From Chitinophagales bacterium (lineage in GTDB: Bacteria > Bacteroidota > Bacteroidia > Chitinophagales > Saprospiraceae), in assembly GCA_013299105.1 (NCBI GenBank), contig JAAFJY010000003.1:248001-312000 (forward strand): a stretch of 64,000 bases of DNA, written 5' to 3'. Below, piece after piece: positions 54,737 through 63,310 of this stretch. Position 1 is the first letter of the stretch, and every line of letters starts with the position of its first letter. The notes beneath the pieces were generated by a model. It had not been told where the DNA came from and searched no databases. It saw only the letters and a program-made list of their open reading frames with translations. The position numbers and the translations under genes were made by a program.

Positions 54737-57013
54737 TTATGTTGTTATAAGATTCGCCTTTGCTAACTGGCTCCTTCGAAAGGCTTGTGTCGAGATTGTT
54801 TGTTGGAAAGCCAAACGGGCCATAAGGTAACTCAGCGTCGATTCTGCACCTTGGTTCATGTTGACCTGCGTTTCCTCCAAGCCATCGTAACAACCACCAG
54901 TACAGGGATTGTAAATGATTTGATGAAGGTGGTTGCGCCCTAAAAACCAGTCGAAAGCGATTTCCATTTTTTTCTGATAGTTATCTTCGCCAAATACTTC
55001 GTGGAAGAGCCGCAAGGCCGATATAGTATAGGCTACATCAAGGGGTTGTTCACCATAGTCTGATTTTTCATTCCCTTTTTGCATCCAGCCACGGTTAGAA
55101 ATGACTTTGATGCCTTCTTCATTGAAAGTGTGTTTGAGCAAAAAATTGAATGATTGGTAGGCAATATCTTTATAAGCTACTTCACCGCAAATTAAGTAGG
55201 TGCATAGCATGGCTTCGGGTAAAATACTGTTGCCATAGGTGAGGTACGGTTCATACCAATGCCAGCCATCGACTGATTCGTTTCGGTACAATTTTGTCAA
55301 TCGTTTGGCGAACGTCTCTAATACTTTTTTGCATCTTACTGATGGCAGTTCCTGGAAGTAATAAAATAAACCCTTGATACTGAAGGCCATGGCGCGCGGC
55401 GAGTACATGTTTTCTATATGCGAAAATGCTTTTACAAGCAGTTTCTCCGCTTGAAGGGCTAAGTCGACAGGCAAGATATCGCGTTTAGCAATCAGATAGC
55501 CCAAAGCCCAAATTGCACGCCCGTTGGAATCTTCTAAATTGACTTCTGCATTTTGGTTTGTAAATTCTTGCTCAACGTTAACATAGTTTAAAAAAGAACC
55601 GTCGGGTTGTTGGCAATATTCAATGAAATTCAAGTATGTTTTGATGTATAACAATTCTCTTTTGCCCAAATGCTGTTCAAAATGCATACATATTGCGATT
55701 AATGCACGGGCATTGTCGTCGAGGGTGTAACCTGACGAGAGATCCGGGTGGTTGATTTTTGCAAACTGAATCATGCCGAAGGAAGTGGTCATTTTTTTGA
55801 CATGGCTCAGGTTAATGTCCGGTGGAGCGTAATGCAATTCGATGTTTCGGGGGTCAAGCTGTTGGAACAAGTTGGCGTGTTCGACTGCTGCATTTTCCCA
55901 GGCGGCAAAAATGACACGTTGTAAGCCATTGTTAATCATGCTATTGCGCAATGCACGATTGCCTAACAAGCAATTTGTGGCGGCACTGAGTTGTGGTGAA
56001 TTCTGAAAGTCAATGAGGATGCCTGCATCGTCCCTTAACAACTCACGTGCATGAGGAATAGGGGTGGAAATAATGGCACAAGCACAACTTACTGCGTAAG
56101 AAAAAGTACCACTTACTGCTTGATTGGGATCCTTAGACGTGAACAAATAAATGTCAGTCATTTGCAGATATTCCAACAATTCGGGGAGTGGTAAATAGGC
56201 GTTGATGAATTTCACATGGTTTTCGAGCGACAACTCCGCCACCTTTGCTTCCAACATGCGGCGGTACAGCTCGCCTTCTTGTCGCAAGACCGTGGGATGG
56301 GTTTTTCCAATGGCCAAGAACAAAACTTCGGGGTGAGAGGCTACAATCTTCGGTAAGGCGTTCAATGTCGTTTCGATACTTTTTCCAGAACTGATCAAAC
56401 CAAAGGTGGACAGTACTTTTCGGCCGCTCAATCCGTATTTTTTTTTCAGGAAAGTTTTGCCCAAATGCGGCACCAAGTGAACGCCGTGGGCAATGACCTT
56501 GATTTTTTCGGTTGGAACATCGTATTCATCAGCGAGGATTTGCGCGGCGTTATTGGTCATTACGACTACCGCTTCGCAGGCCGCTGCGATCGCGCCGATC
56601 TTCCTTGTCAAGGTCTCATCTACTTTGGGCAATACAGTATGAAAAGCAATGACCAGCGGTTTGTGAATGCTTTTTAAAAAATTTAAAAAATCTATCTCGC
56701 TGATCGGTTCAAAGAATCCGAATTCGTGTTGAAGCAACACAATCTTAATTCGTTCGTCGGTATTGATGGTCTCTGCCAAATGCAAATACGCCTCGGGGTC
56801 GGAGGTGTCGAGTACCTCTCGGACCTCGGGAGGGTAAGTGTGTTTTTCTTGGGCCATTTCCAAGGCACAAACGCTGAAGCCAAAAGAGGGGGCGAATTTG
56901 TCTCGTAAGGCTTTTAAAAGGTCTTGCGAAAAAGTTGCTATTCCACATTCACGAGGGGGATACGAACTGATCAGGAGAATTTCAGGAGCAAGCAGATCGG
57001 AATGGTTTGTCAT
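54737..57013 (-). CDS. Glycosyltransferase family 4 with C-terminal alpha/alpha-barrel-like domain
   Basis: A 758-residue cytoplasmic protein. Residues 1-370 form a GT-B type glycosyltransferase: ILLISSYPPRECGIATFSQD, FGLISSGKSIETTLNALPKI for donor binding, and YLFTSKDPNQAVSGTFSYAV. Residues 390-740 are a helix-rich part (GYTLDDNARALIAICMHFEQ, DSNGRAIWALGYLI, EQPLDVAYTISALRLFHEVF) that resembles a glycosidase-type toroid. It lies directly upstream, in genome order, of a GH130 gene with an 85-bp gap. Such pairs recur in Bacteroidota and are likely to build or remodel a mannose-type glycan, but the acceptor is unknown. Confidence 0.85.
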   Translation of the reverse strand: MTNHSDLLAPEILLISSYPPRECGIATFSQDLLKALRDKFAPSFGFSVCALEMAQEKHTYPPEVREVLDTSDPEAYLHLAETINTDERIKIVLLQHEFGFFEPISEIDFLNFLKSIHKPLVIAFHTVLPKVDETLTRKIGAIAAACEAVVVMTNNAAQILADEYDVPTEKIKVIAHGVHLVPHLGKTFLKKKYGLSGRKVLSTFGLISSGKSIETTLNALPKIVASHPEVLFLAIGKTHPTVLRQEGELYRRMLEAKVAELSLENHVKFINAYLPLPELLEYLQMTDIYLFTSKDPNQAVSGTFSYAVSCACAIISTPIPHARELLRDDAGILIDFQNSPQLSAATNCLLGNRALRNSMINNGLQRVIFAAWENAAVEHANLFQQLDPRNIELHYAPPDINLSHVKKMTTSFGMIQFAKINHPDLSSGYTLDDNARALIAICMHFEQHLGKRELLYIKTYLNFIEYCQQPDGSFLNYVNVEQEFTNQNAEVNLEDSNGRAIWALGYLIAKRDILPVDLALQAEKLLVKAFSHIENMYSPRAMAFSIKGLFYYFQELPSVRCKKVLETFAKRLTKLYRNESVDGWHWYEPYLTYGNSILPEAMLCTYLICGEVAYKDIAYQSFNFLLKHTFNEEGIKVISNRGWMQKGNEKSDYGEQPLDVAYTISALRLFHEVFGEDNYQKKMEIAFDWFLGRNHLHQIIYNPCTGGCYDGLEETQVNMNQGAESTLSYLMARLAFQQTISTQAFRRSQLAKANLITT

Positions 57014-57097
57014 AATTAGAAAATGTGTTAAAAACGGAAATTAAAGTGCTATCGCCTGCCCATGAAAGATCTTTGATGCCAGAGAGGGCAATGAATG

Positions 57098-58129
57098 TCA
57101 AATCTTGATTTGGGCGAGTAATTCTGCTACCAAATCGGACAAGCGCATGGAAGCACAGGCAATTTGTTGATCGGCGGCACCGTAATAAATGTAGAGGGTA
57201 TCACCAAACAAGGCTGCGCCACTCGGAAAACACACGTTGTTGACTTCCCCGTGGATCTCGTATTCCTTGTCTGGCGAAAAAAGCGGCTTTGGTAAGCGAG
57301 CAAGCTCAATGGCTGGGTTCTTCAAGTCCAACAAAGCCGCACAGGCTACATATTTGTACCCATCTGAAGTATCGTGAACGCCGTGGTAAATGATCAACCA
57401 ACCGTGTTGGGTTTCGATGGGTGGGCAACCGGCACCGAGGTAACTGATTTCATGGCGATGTTGAGGCTCCAAAAGCAAATGTTCTTGGAAATGCAGGAAA
57501 TAGTCTTCCCAAAAAGCGCCATTTAATTCAGAGAGGTCATGTACTGCTGTGATCTGGATGTCGGGTTTGATCCGGTGCAGGAAATAAAATTTTCCATCAA
57601 TCCTACGGGGAAAAAAAACCAGATTTTTGTCCCATATCAAACTTTTTTTGTGTTTATCCCGTCGGTCTGTATGGGGAACGTTGTATCGATTGTACTTTTC
57701 GTTGAGTGGGGTCTTACTTTCTGCCAAGTGTTTGAAATCGTTATAGACCATTCGGGGCGTAAGGATCCCTTTTTTCTCAAAGTAGGGCAATTCTTCTGTG
57801 ATCGCATAGGCACCAAGTGCATTAACGCCGTCGAATGCGGTGTAAGTCAGGTAATACCATCCATCGATTTTTACCAAACGTGGATCTTCCACGCCTTGCG
57901 ACTCATAATCTCCCTGCGGAAAAAGCACGGGCTGTTCGTAGCGTTCAACCACGGTAAGCGGCCCTTCCAAACGGCAATAGCCGATTGTAGAATAATTGCC
58001 TTTACGCACCGCACGGTAAAAAAGGTGGAGGGTATTGCCTTCGCAAATAACGGCGGGGTTCAATACTCCGGCGTTTTCAAAACCGAAATCGGTTTTTTCG
58101 AGGATGACCCCGTGTTTGGTTACGTCCAT
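57098..58129 (-). CDS. Glycoside hydrolase family 130 (mannoside phosphorylase type)
   Basis: A 343-residue five-bladed propeller enzyme. GVLNPAVICEGNTLHLFYRA opens the fold, and the conserved GVEDPRLVKIDGWYYLTYTA contains the residues around the proton donor. LGAGCPPIETQHGWLIIYHG is also typical of GH130. It should act by phosphorolysis or hydrolysis on beta-mannosides. There is no signal peptide, so it works in the cytoplasm with the neighbouring glycosyltransferase. It has been misnamed in databases as a pesticidal crystal protein. It is transcribed just before the glycosyltransferase. Confidence 0.85.
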   Translation of the reverse strand: MDVTKHGVILEKTDFGFENAGVLNPAVICEGNTLHLFYRAVRKGNYSTIGYCRLEGPLTVVERYEQPVLFPQGDYESQGVEDPRLVKIDGWYYLTYTAFDGVNALGAYAITEELPYFEKKGILTPRMVYNDFKHLAESKTPLNEKYNRYNVPHTDRRDKHKKSLIWDKNLVFFPRRIDGKFYFLHRIKPDIQITAVHDLSELNGAFWEDYFLHFQEHLLLEPQHRHEISYLGAGCPPIETQHGWLIIYHGVHDTSDGYKYVACAALLDLKNPAIELARLPKPLFSPDKEYEIHGEVNNVCFPSGAALFGDTLYIYYGAADQQIACASMRLSDLVAELLAQIKI

Positions 58130-58209
58130 TTTGGTTTAAATCGGAACACAGGTCACTTTAAATATTGGAGGTAAGCTTTTCAGCCTCACCACGGATTCTA
58201 AAACGCTGG

Positions 58210-58389
58210 TTAATCTTTTTTACCCTTGCTTTTCTTAGGATCGGCTTTGGGAAGAAAAACATCTAGGGAGTGGTTTTTATCTAATTCACTTTTGCCTTCG
58301 GATTTATATGCAGATGTGGCTTTGATTTTACCCGCAGATCGGTCAGCAGGTGCTTTTTTGTGGTTTTTACTTCCTTTGTCTTTGCTCAT
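58210..58389 (-). CDS. Small lysine-rich protein of unknown function
   Basis: A 59-residue basic protein, MSKDKGSKNHKKAPADRSAG and on, ending in PKKSKGKKD. Lys makes up about a quarter of the residues, and there is no hydrophobic core. It may be disordered or bind nucleic acid. It lies 80 bp from the GH130 start on the same strand, and a frame to 58500 has no support upstream of the Met at 58389. Confidence 0.55.
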   Translation of the reverse strand: MSKDKGSKNHKKAPADRSAGKIKATSAYKSEGKSELDKNHSLDVFLPKADPKKSKGKKD

Positions 58390-58532
58390 TTTTGTGAATT
58401 TTATGATTGTCCTGCCAGTCCCTTTTGTTAAGAATAAGGTGAAGCATAAACAGAATCTTGTGCAAAGATCGGGGTAAAAAGGCTTGGAACTCTTACACAA
58501 TCCCTGAAAAAAATTACAGGATTCACAGGTGC

Positions 58533-58670
58533 TTAGGGAGCGTAAAAAAATAAGGTGGACGGATTTGGGGTTAGTGAAAAAAGAAAAGCAACTGACTGGA
58601 AGGATTTGTATTCTTTTTTGCTAAACCTAAAAAGCAAATATGTCCACCTTATTTTAGCTCAAATACTTAG
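58533..58670 (+). repeat. MITE-like element family M1, copy C
   Basis: The best-preserved copy. TTAGGGAGCGTAAAAAAATA at the left and TTTTAGCTCAAATACTTAG at the right carry the inner arms AAGGTGGAC/GTCCACCTT. Its right end directly touches the second repeat family. Confidence 0.9.
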
Positions 58671-58998
58671 TGACAAGCCACGAATAAACCTTTCCAATTC
58701 GCAACTGTATACTTTATAGATTATGCCCTCGCTGTGCGAGGCCATTTTTAGCACGCGGATAAAATTAGGTGTGAGTGTGTTTGTTTGGGTGTGAGTGTGT
58801 GTGAACCCCGTTTCCAATTAGGTAAAGTCGATAGATTCTGATCGAAGCCCCACACTCGAACTCACACTTACACACGACACACCCATTCTTGCGGATTTCC
58901 AGCATGACGTTGACCATGACGTTGACCATGATGTTGACAGCATGATCTGATCAGGAATCATAAAAATTGGAAACGTTTATTTTTGAACCGTTACTTAG
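58667..58998. repeat. Terminal-inverted-repeat element family M2, copy 1
   Basis: Ends: TTAGTGACAAGCCACGAATA...TTTCCAATT at the left and AATTGGAAACGTTTATTTTT...GTTACTTAG at the right pair imperfectly over about 33 bp. Inside are a GTGTGAGTGTGT/ACACACTCACAC-like hairpin (58783-58887) and three copies of CATGACGTTGAC (58903-58938). The right end supplies the stop codon of the AraC-type gene. A second, shorter copy lies at 63123-63310. Confidence 0.8.
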
Positions 58999-59555
58999 AT
59001 TCCTTCAAGTCCGGACAAGCGTTTGATTTTCAATTTTTTAAAATGAGAAGGTGTCAAGCCAGTTACTTTTTTAAATTGGTTGGACAAGTGCGCTGCGCTG
59101 CTGTAATTGAGCAAATATGAAATTTCAGTCAGGTTTAACTCACCATATAGGATCAATTCCTTCACCCGTTCTATTTTGTGGGCAATGATAAAGTGCTCAA
59201 TGGTTGTTCCCACCACTTCCGAAAATAAGTTGGAAAGGTAGGTGTAATCGTAGTGCAATTTTTCGGCGAGGTGATTGGAAAAATTTATTTTGAGTGGTGA
59301 TTCGGCGTGATGCACCCTTTCGATGATTTCGGTTTTGATGCGCTCAATCAGGATTGCCTTTTTATCGTCCATGAGTTCCAGGCCCGACTTTCGCAGCGTT
59401 TGCTGGAGTTGCTTAACTTGTTCTGCTGATAGGTCTTGTAAAAGTTCTACCTCACCCAATTCCACAATGGCATGTGGAAACCCCATATCTTTTAACGCCG
59501 CTTTTACAACCATTTTGCAGCGCAGGCTTACCATGTATTTGATGTATATTTTCAC
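58995..59555 (-). CDS. Small AraC-type transcription regulator with HMA-like N-terminus
   Basis: A 186-residue regulator. Two helix-turn-helix units lie in the C-terminal 100 residues (HYDYTYLSNLFSEVVGTTIE, LTEISYLLNYSSAAHLSNQF, KKVTGLTPSHFKK). The N-terminal 60 residues (VKIYIKYMVSLRCKMVVKAA) resemble the heavy-metal-associated fold seen in this subgroup, although only one of the two metal cysteines is present. No ATG fits the family start, so GTG at 59555 was chosen. ATG at 59534 is the alternative. The stop codon is formed by the end of the M2 repeat. The target genes are unknown. Confidence 0.82.
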   Translation of the reverse strand: MKIYIKYMVSLRCKMVVKAALKDMGFPHAIVELGEVELLQDLSAEQVKQLQQTLRKSGLELMDDKKAILIERIKTEIIERVHHAESPLKINFSNHLAEKLHYDYTYLSNLFSEVVGTTIEHFIIAHKIERVKELILYGELNLTEISYLLNYSSAAHLSNQFKKVTGLTPSHFKKLKIKRLSGLEGI

Positions 59556-59640
59556 TATTAGATCAGAACAGGGGAGAAGGCCAAAAGGTTTTAGCCCTGC
59601 GCTGCATTGTCGGGTAGGGGAGGCAAAGAACTTGTATTGA

Positions 59641-59753
59641 GCTGGGTGCCTGAATATGGCACTGCGGCCTACTCCAAGCCCATTGTAGATCACGCTTTTG
59701 CCCGCGAACGTTGCCTGGCTACTTACAAGGCGGCTTTAAAGGGGGAGGGTTAG
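59641..59753 (+). pseudogene. Detached 3' end of a photolyase gene
   Basis: This stretch reads WVPEYGTAAYSKPIVDHAFA, RERCLATYKAALKGEG and a stop at 59751-59753. It equals the last 33 codons of phrB, with one synonymous change, but ends two codons later. It has no start and nothing photolyase-like precedes it. Its stop overlaps the coaE stop by 18 bp, so it probably marks the original 3' end of phrB next to coaE, before 4.9 kb came to lie between them. Confidence 0.92.
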
Positions 59754-60329
59754 CACCTGCCGATGAATCTCATAAACCTGCTGGATCAGTGAATGTTCCC
59801 CATCGTTGTGGATGAGGAAATCGGCCCTTTTGATTTTTTCTTCCTCCGGCATTTGCTGGGCGATCCGCTTCTCAACTGCCTCTCGCTCCACTTGGTCACG
59901 TGCCATCACACGTGCGATTCTCACTTCCAGCGGTGCCGTGACCACGATGATTTTATCTAGGGTCTTGTAACTGCCACTTTCGTACAACAAGGCAGCTTCC
60001 TTTAAAGTGTAAGGGCTGTTTTGTTCGGCTTGCCATTTCAGGCCATCTTTTCCTACTGCGGGATGGACTAGGGCATTGAGTTGGGCCAACAAATCGGGCT
60101 GGCCAAAAGCAAGGGTGCTGATCAATTGGCGGTTCAGGCTGCCGTCTTCCAGGTAAGCTTCTGCTCCAAAAAGGGCTTTGATGCCCGCAATCAAGTCCGG
60201 GTCCTGGATCATGAGCCACCTGGCCCGCTCATCGGCATAGTAAATGGGGATGCCAAGAGCTGAAAAAATGTGACAAACAGTGGTTTTCCCGCTGCCGATT
60301 CCTCCGGTGATGCCTAGGTGTAGGGACAT
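59736..60329 (-). CDS. coaE: Dephospho-CoA kinase
   Basis: A 197-residue P-loop kinase that phosphorylates the 3'-hydroxyl of dephospho-CoA, the last step of coenzyme A synthesis. The P-loop is GITGGIGSGKTT at residues 6-17. GIPIYYADERARWLM is the conserved CoA-binding region, and RDQVEREAVEKRIAQQMPEE the usual C-terminal block. Its last codons overlap the photolyase remnant on the other strand. Confidence 0.96.
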   Translation of the reverse strand: MSLHLGITGGIGSGKTTVCHIFSALGIPIYYADERARWLMIQDPDLIAGIKALFGAEAYLEDGSLNRQLISTLAFGQPDLLAQLNALVHPAVGKDGLKWQAEQNSPYTLKEAALLYESGSYKTLDKIIVVTAPLEVRIARVMARDQVEREAVEKRIAQQMPEEEKIKRADFLIHNDGEHSLIQQVYEIHRQVLTLPL

Positions 60330-60352
60330 ATGGTCAGTATATTTGTGGGGTG

Positions 60353-60410
60353 GAGTTGAGAAGAAGTTGAGATGAAGTTGAAAGGTTGAAATGTTGAAGG
60401 GTTGAAAAGT
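60353..60410 (+). repeat. GTTGAA-type simple repeat
   Basis: Imperfect repeats of GTTGAGA, GTTGAAAG and GGTTGAAATG lie upstream of coaE, similar to 34621-34676. Confidence 0.6.
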
Positions 60411-60580
60411 AGGGATTTCAATTGATTCTTCCGACTGGACGCTGGTTCACGGTCTCTTGACCGGAACCACCATCCACGCCTTTTTAACACATAAACGAAA
60501 TCCTACTCAAAACCACGACAACCAAAGTCTTTACGCCCCGTAATATCCTATTTTTTGGCCACAATTTTACCTCAAAGCCG

Positions 60581-61408
60581 ATGCAATTCTTGCGATTTTT
60601 TGCTCAAGTGCTGCTCGTTTTCCTGCTCACCGCCATCAGCCAGGTAGGTGGCTTGATTTACCTTTTGCACCTGATTTTTTGGCGGGTTTTGGCAAAAAAA
60701 CTAGAAAATGGCTGGCAAAAATGGCTGCTCAGGTGGAGTAGTTTTGTGCTGTTTTATGGCTTGTTTTGCGCTTTTGTGGTGCCACTATTGGCGAGCATTA
60801 CTGGTCGGGTGCCCTTGCCCCTTGGGAAAAACGGGCTACTGCTGCCCTTGCATTTCGGTACCGTCATTCTGAATCGGCATTACGTCAAGCCTGCTTTGAA
60901 AACGGCAGCGACCGAGGCTGTACTTGCCTTGCAAAAGCGATTTCCAGGCACCCAAGTCAACTATTTGGATGCCAATTTTCCTTTTTTTGATGAGTTTCCG
61001 TTGTTGCCCCACCTGAGTCATGACGATGGTGAAAAGCTGGACCTGGCTTTTTTGTACCTCGATGCAAAAACAGGTTTGCCGTCCACTCAAGCCCCATCTC
61101 CAATCGGCTACGGCGCGTGCGAAGGCCCCTTGCCCCATGAAAACAACATGCCCAAAACCTGCCAACAAAAGGGCCATTGGCAGTACAACCTTTTGCCAAG
61201 ACTGGTTTCACAACGCAAGAAAAAAGCCTACCTTTTCGACGAAATCCGCACCAAGGCTTTGGTTCAAGCCTTCGTTCAGCACCCTCAAATCCGCAAAATC
61301 TTCATCGAGCCGCACTTGAAATCGCGCTTGGGCTTCAACGCTTCCAAGGTCCGTTTTCACGGCTGCCAGGCAGTGAGGCACGATGACCATTTGCATGTGG
61401 AGCTGTGA
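60581..61408 (+). CDS. Membrane-anchored MepA-like (LAS family) zinc peptidase
   Basis: A 275-residue protein not matching a named family at first sight. Two N-terminal hydrophobic segments (about residues 3-36 and 48-72) anchor it. The outer part holds H144, H147, D154 and, near the C-terminus, H267, H270, H272 (PHLSHDDGEKLD and RHDDHLHVEL). The spacings H-x2-H-x6-D and H-x2-H-x-H are the same as in the murein endopeptidase MepA (H110, H113, D120, H206, H209, H211). A zinc-dependent cell-wall endopeptidase role is therefore likely. The position of the active domain implies action in the periplasm. The four cysteines are scattered. It is a single gene with about 250 bp of leader. Confidence 0.7.
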   Translation: MQFLRFFAQVLLVFLLTAISQVGGLIYLLHLIFWRVLAKKLENGWQKWLLRWSSFVLFYGLFCAFVVPLLASITGRVPLPLGKNGLLLPLHFGTVILNRHYVKPALKTAATEAVLALQKRFPGTQVNYLDANFPFFDEFPLLPHLSHDDGEKLDLAFLYLDAKTGLPSTQAPSPIGYGACEGPLPHENNMPKTCQQKGHWQYNLLPRLVSQRKKKAYLFDEIRTKALVQAFVQHPQIRKIFIEPHLKSRLGFNASKVRFHGCQAVRHDDHLHVEL

Positions 61409-61731
61409 AGGGGAGGCGTGTTCTATCTTTTCGAGCTTTAGTGTTTTTGGCCGACATTGAGGATTTTTAGTGAAGGGCTTGTTTTTGTTACTTTGAAATC
61501 TTGAGTTCGTAAGGCAGGCTCAATAATCTAGCGCAACAGGGGCGGAGTTTTGCATGTTGTGAGGAGATTATCCCCAAATCTCCACCCAATTGGAACTCCC
61601 TGCCCAAAATTCCCCAGGCACAAATCACCGCAAAAGGATAATTTCGCGGCAACGTGTAAAGGATTCAAGATCAATAAAAAACCAACAACAATGCCTGGGG
61701 TCTACCAGCTAAACTCCAAAACCCAAGCCAA
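61409..61731. other. Intergenic region between convergent genes
   Basis: 323 bp. Small open frames here have no family features and overlap the helicase gene. No hairpin terminator was evident. Confidence 0.4.
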
Positions 61732-63063
61732 CTATGCTACTCGCAATACCTCAATTTTATACTTGGCTCCTTTCATTTTTTCACCTTGAATCTTTTCCAA
61801 CACCGTGCCGACCGAGCCTTTTTTCACCGCCACGAACGACATGTAATCCAACAATTCAATTTTACCAATCTCCTCTTTTTGCAATTCTCCTTTTTTGGAT
61901 AAAAACCCCACGATGTCCGTTTTGCTCAACTTGTCCTTTTTGCCTCCACTGATGTACAGCGTGACCCACTCCGCAAGTGGTGGCGGTGGTACGTTTTCAG
62001 GCAAATCAAACAGTGGTGGCATGCCTGGGAGGTATGCTGGCAGGTTTTTATCTGGATTGAGGATCAAAAAAGCCGTACCCTCGTTGTGCATTCGGGCCGT
62101 TCGTCCATTGCGATGGTCAAAATCCGCGCCTTGATAGGGAAATTCAAAATGGATGACATTTCTGATTTCGGGGATGTCAAGTCCCCTGGCTGCTAGGTCA
62201 GATGCGACCAAAACCACTGTGCTGCTGTTGCGAAACTGCACCAGGGCTTTTTCGCGGTCCAACTGTTCCATTCCACCATGAAAAAAAGAGCTTTGCAGCC
62301 CCAAATCGTTCAGCCCGCGCACCACGCGTTCGGTGGATTCGCGTTGGTTGCAAAAAATCAAAGTCTGGGCATTCCCTAAGGCACAAAGCAATTGATAAAG
62401 CGTCTGAATGCGGTCATTGTTTTTGACCAAAACGGCTTTGACCAGCAAGCCATCAGTAGATTTGTCCTCAGTACTTGTATAATCCAACACAATGGGCGCA
62501 ACGATGCCCGTAAATTTTGGAATGCTTTGCTCATTGCTGGCCGAAACAAGGATTCTTTTTTCCAAATGAGGAATTTCTTCGATGATTTGGGCCATTTGTT
62601 CCTGAAAACCCATCGACAAGCACTTGTCAAATTCATCTAAAACCAGCATGTGCAGGTTTTCCAATCCAAAAGACTTGCGGTGCAAGTGTTCAATGATGCG
62701 CCCAGGCGTTCCGACCAATAGTGCGGGTGCTTGGCTTAGGTTGCGGATTTCAGTTTGAATCGGGTGGCCGCCGTAACAAGTATTGACTTTGTAGCCCGTC
62801 CCCATTTTTTGCCATACCCGCTCAATTTGAATGGCCAATTCGCGGGTGGGCGACAACACCAAGCACTGCACCCCAGTCTGGTCGGGCCGCAACAGGTTTA
62901 GGATCGGCAGCAGAAAAGCCAGGGTTTTGCCTGACCCGGTAGGGGCCAAGAGGATGAGGTTGGGCTCGGTTGGAATATTTTCCAAAGCCTGTTCCTGCAT
63001 TTCGTTCAGGGAATGAATACCCAGGTTGGCAAGGGTAGTTGACAGTGACAGTTGTGTTTGCAT
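61732..63063 (-). CDS. DbpA-type DEAD-box RNA helicase
   Basis: A 443-residue ATP-dependent RNA helicase. Motifs in order: Q-motif region near residue 20, APTGSGKT (I), PTRELAIQ (Ia), GTPGR (Ib), DEFD (II, instead of DEAD), SAS (III, instead of SAT), FCNQRES (IV), HRNGRTAR (VI, instead of HRIGRTAR). The last 75 residues (VTLYISGGKKDKLSKTDIVG and on) match the DbpA RNA-binding domain that targets 23S rRNA. A role in large-subunit assembly is likely. The start is the ATG at 63063. The longer frame starts at a TTG. Confidence 0.9.
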   Translation of the reverse strand: MQTQLSLSTTLANLGIHSLNEMQEQALENIPTEPNLILLAPTGSGKTLAFLLPILNLLRPDQTGVQCLVLSPTRELAIQIERVWQKMGTGYKVNTCYGGHPIQTEIRNLSQAPALLVGTPGRIIEHLHRKSFGLENLHMLVLDEFDKCLSMGFQEQMAQIIEEIPHLEKRILVSASNEQSIPKFTGIVAPIVLDYTSTEDKSTDGLLVKAVLVKNNDRIQTLYQLLCALGNAQTLIFCNQRESTERVVRGLNDLGLQSSFFHGGMEQLDREKALVQFRNSSTVVLVASDLAARGLDIPEIRNVIHFEFPYQGADFDHRNGRTARMHNEGTAFLILNPDKNLPAYLPGMPPLFDLPENVPPPPLAEWVTLYISGGKKDKLSKTDIVGFLSKKGELQKEEIGKIELLDYMSFVAVKKGSVGTVLEKIQGEKMKGAKYKIEVLRVA

Positions 63064-63122
63064 GGGGTGCAAGATAGGGATTTTAGTTATGAGTTATGAA
63101 TTATGAGTTGGGGGCTCGCTGG

Positions 63123-63310
63123 TAAGTGACAAGCCACGAATAAACCTTGCCAAATCGCAACTGCGTACTTTATTAACGATGTCCTCGCTGCGCGAGGCTA
63201 TTTTTGGAACACGGATGACACGGATTAAGCGGATTTACACGGATTTCCAGCATGACGTTGACCATGACAATTAAAAAATTGGTAAGGCTTATTTTTGAAC
63301 CGTTACTAAG
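63123..63310. repeat. Terminal-inverted-repeat element family M2, copy 2
   Basis: A shorter copy of 58667-58998, with the same ends (TAAGTGACAAGCCACGAATA and ATTTTTGAACCGTTACTAAG) and one CATGACGTTGAC unit. It lacks the GTGT hairpin and instead carries ACACGGAT-type short repeats. Confidence 0.8.

Noticed and set aside
58783-58887. GTGT/ACAC hairpin as a separate terminator
   Set aside because: It lies inside the M2 repeat and is missing in the second copy, so it is more likely an insertion or internal expansion of the element.
61550-61789. 79-codon plus-strand frame in the gap before the helicase
   Set aside because: It runs into the 3' end of the helicase gene on the other strand and shows no protein-like pattern.
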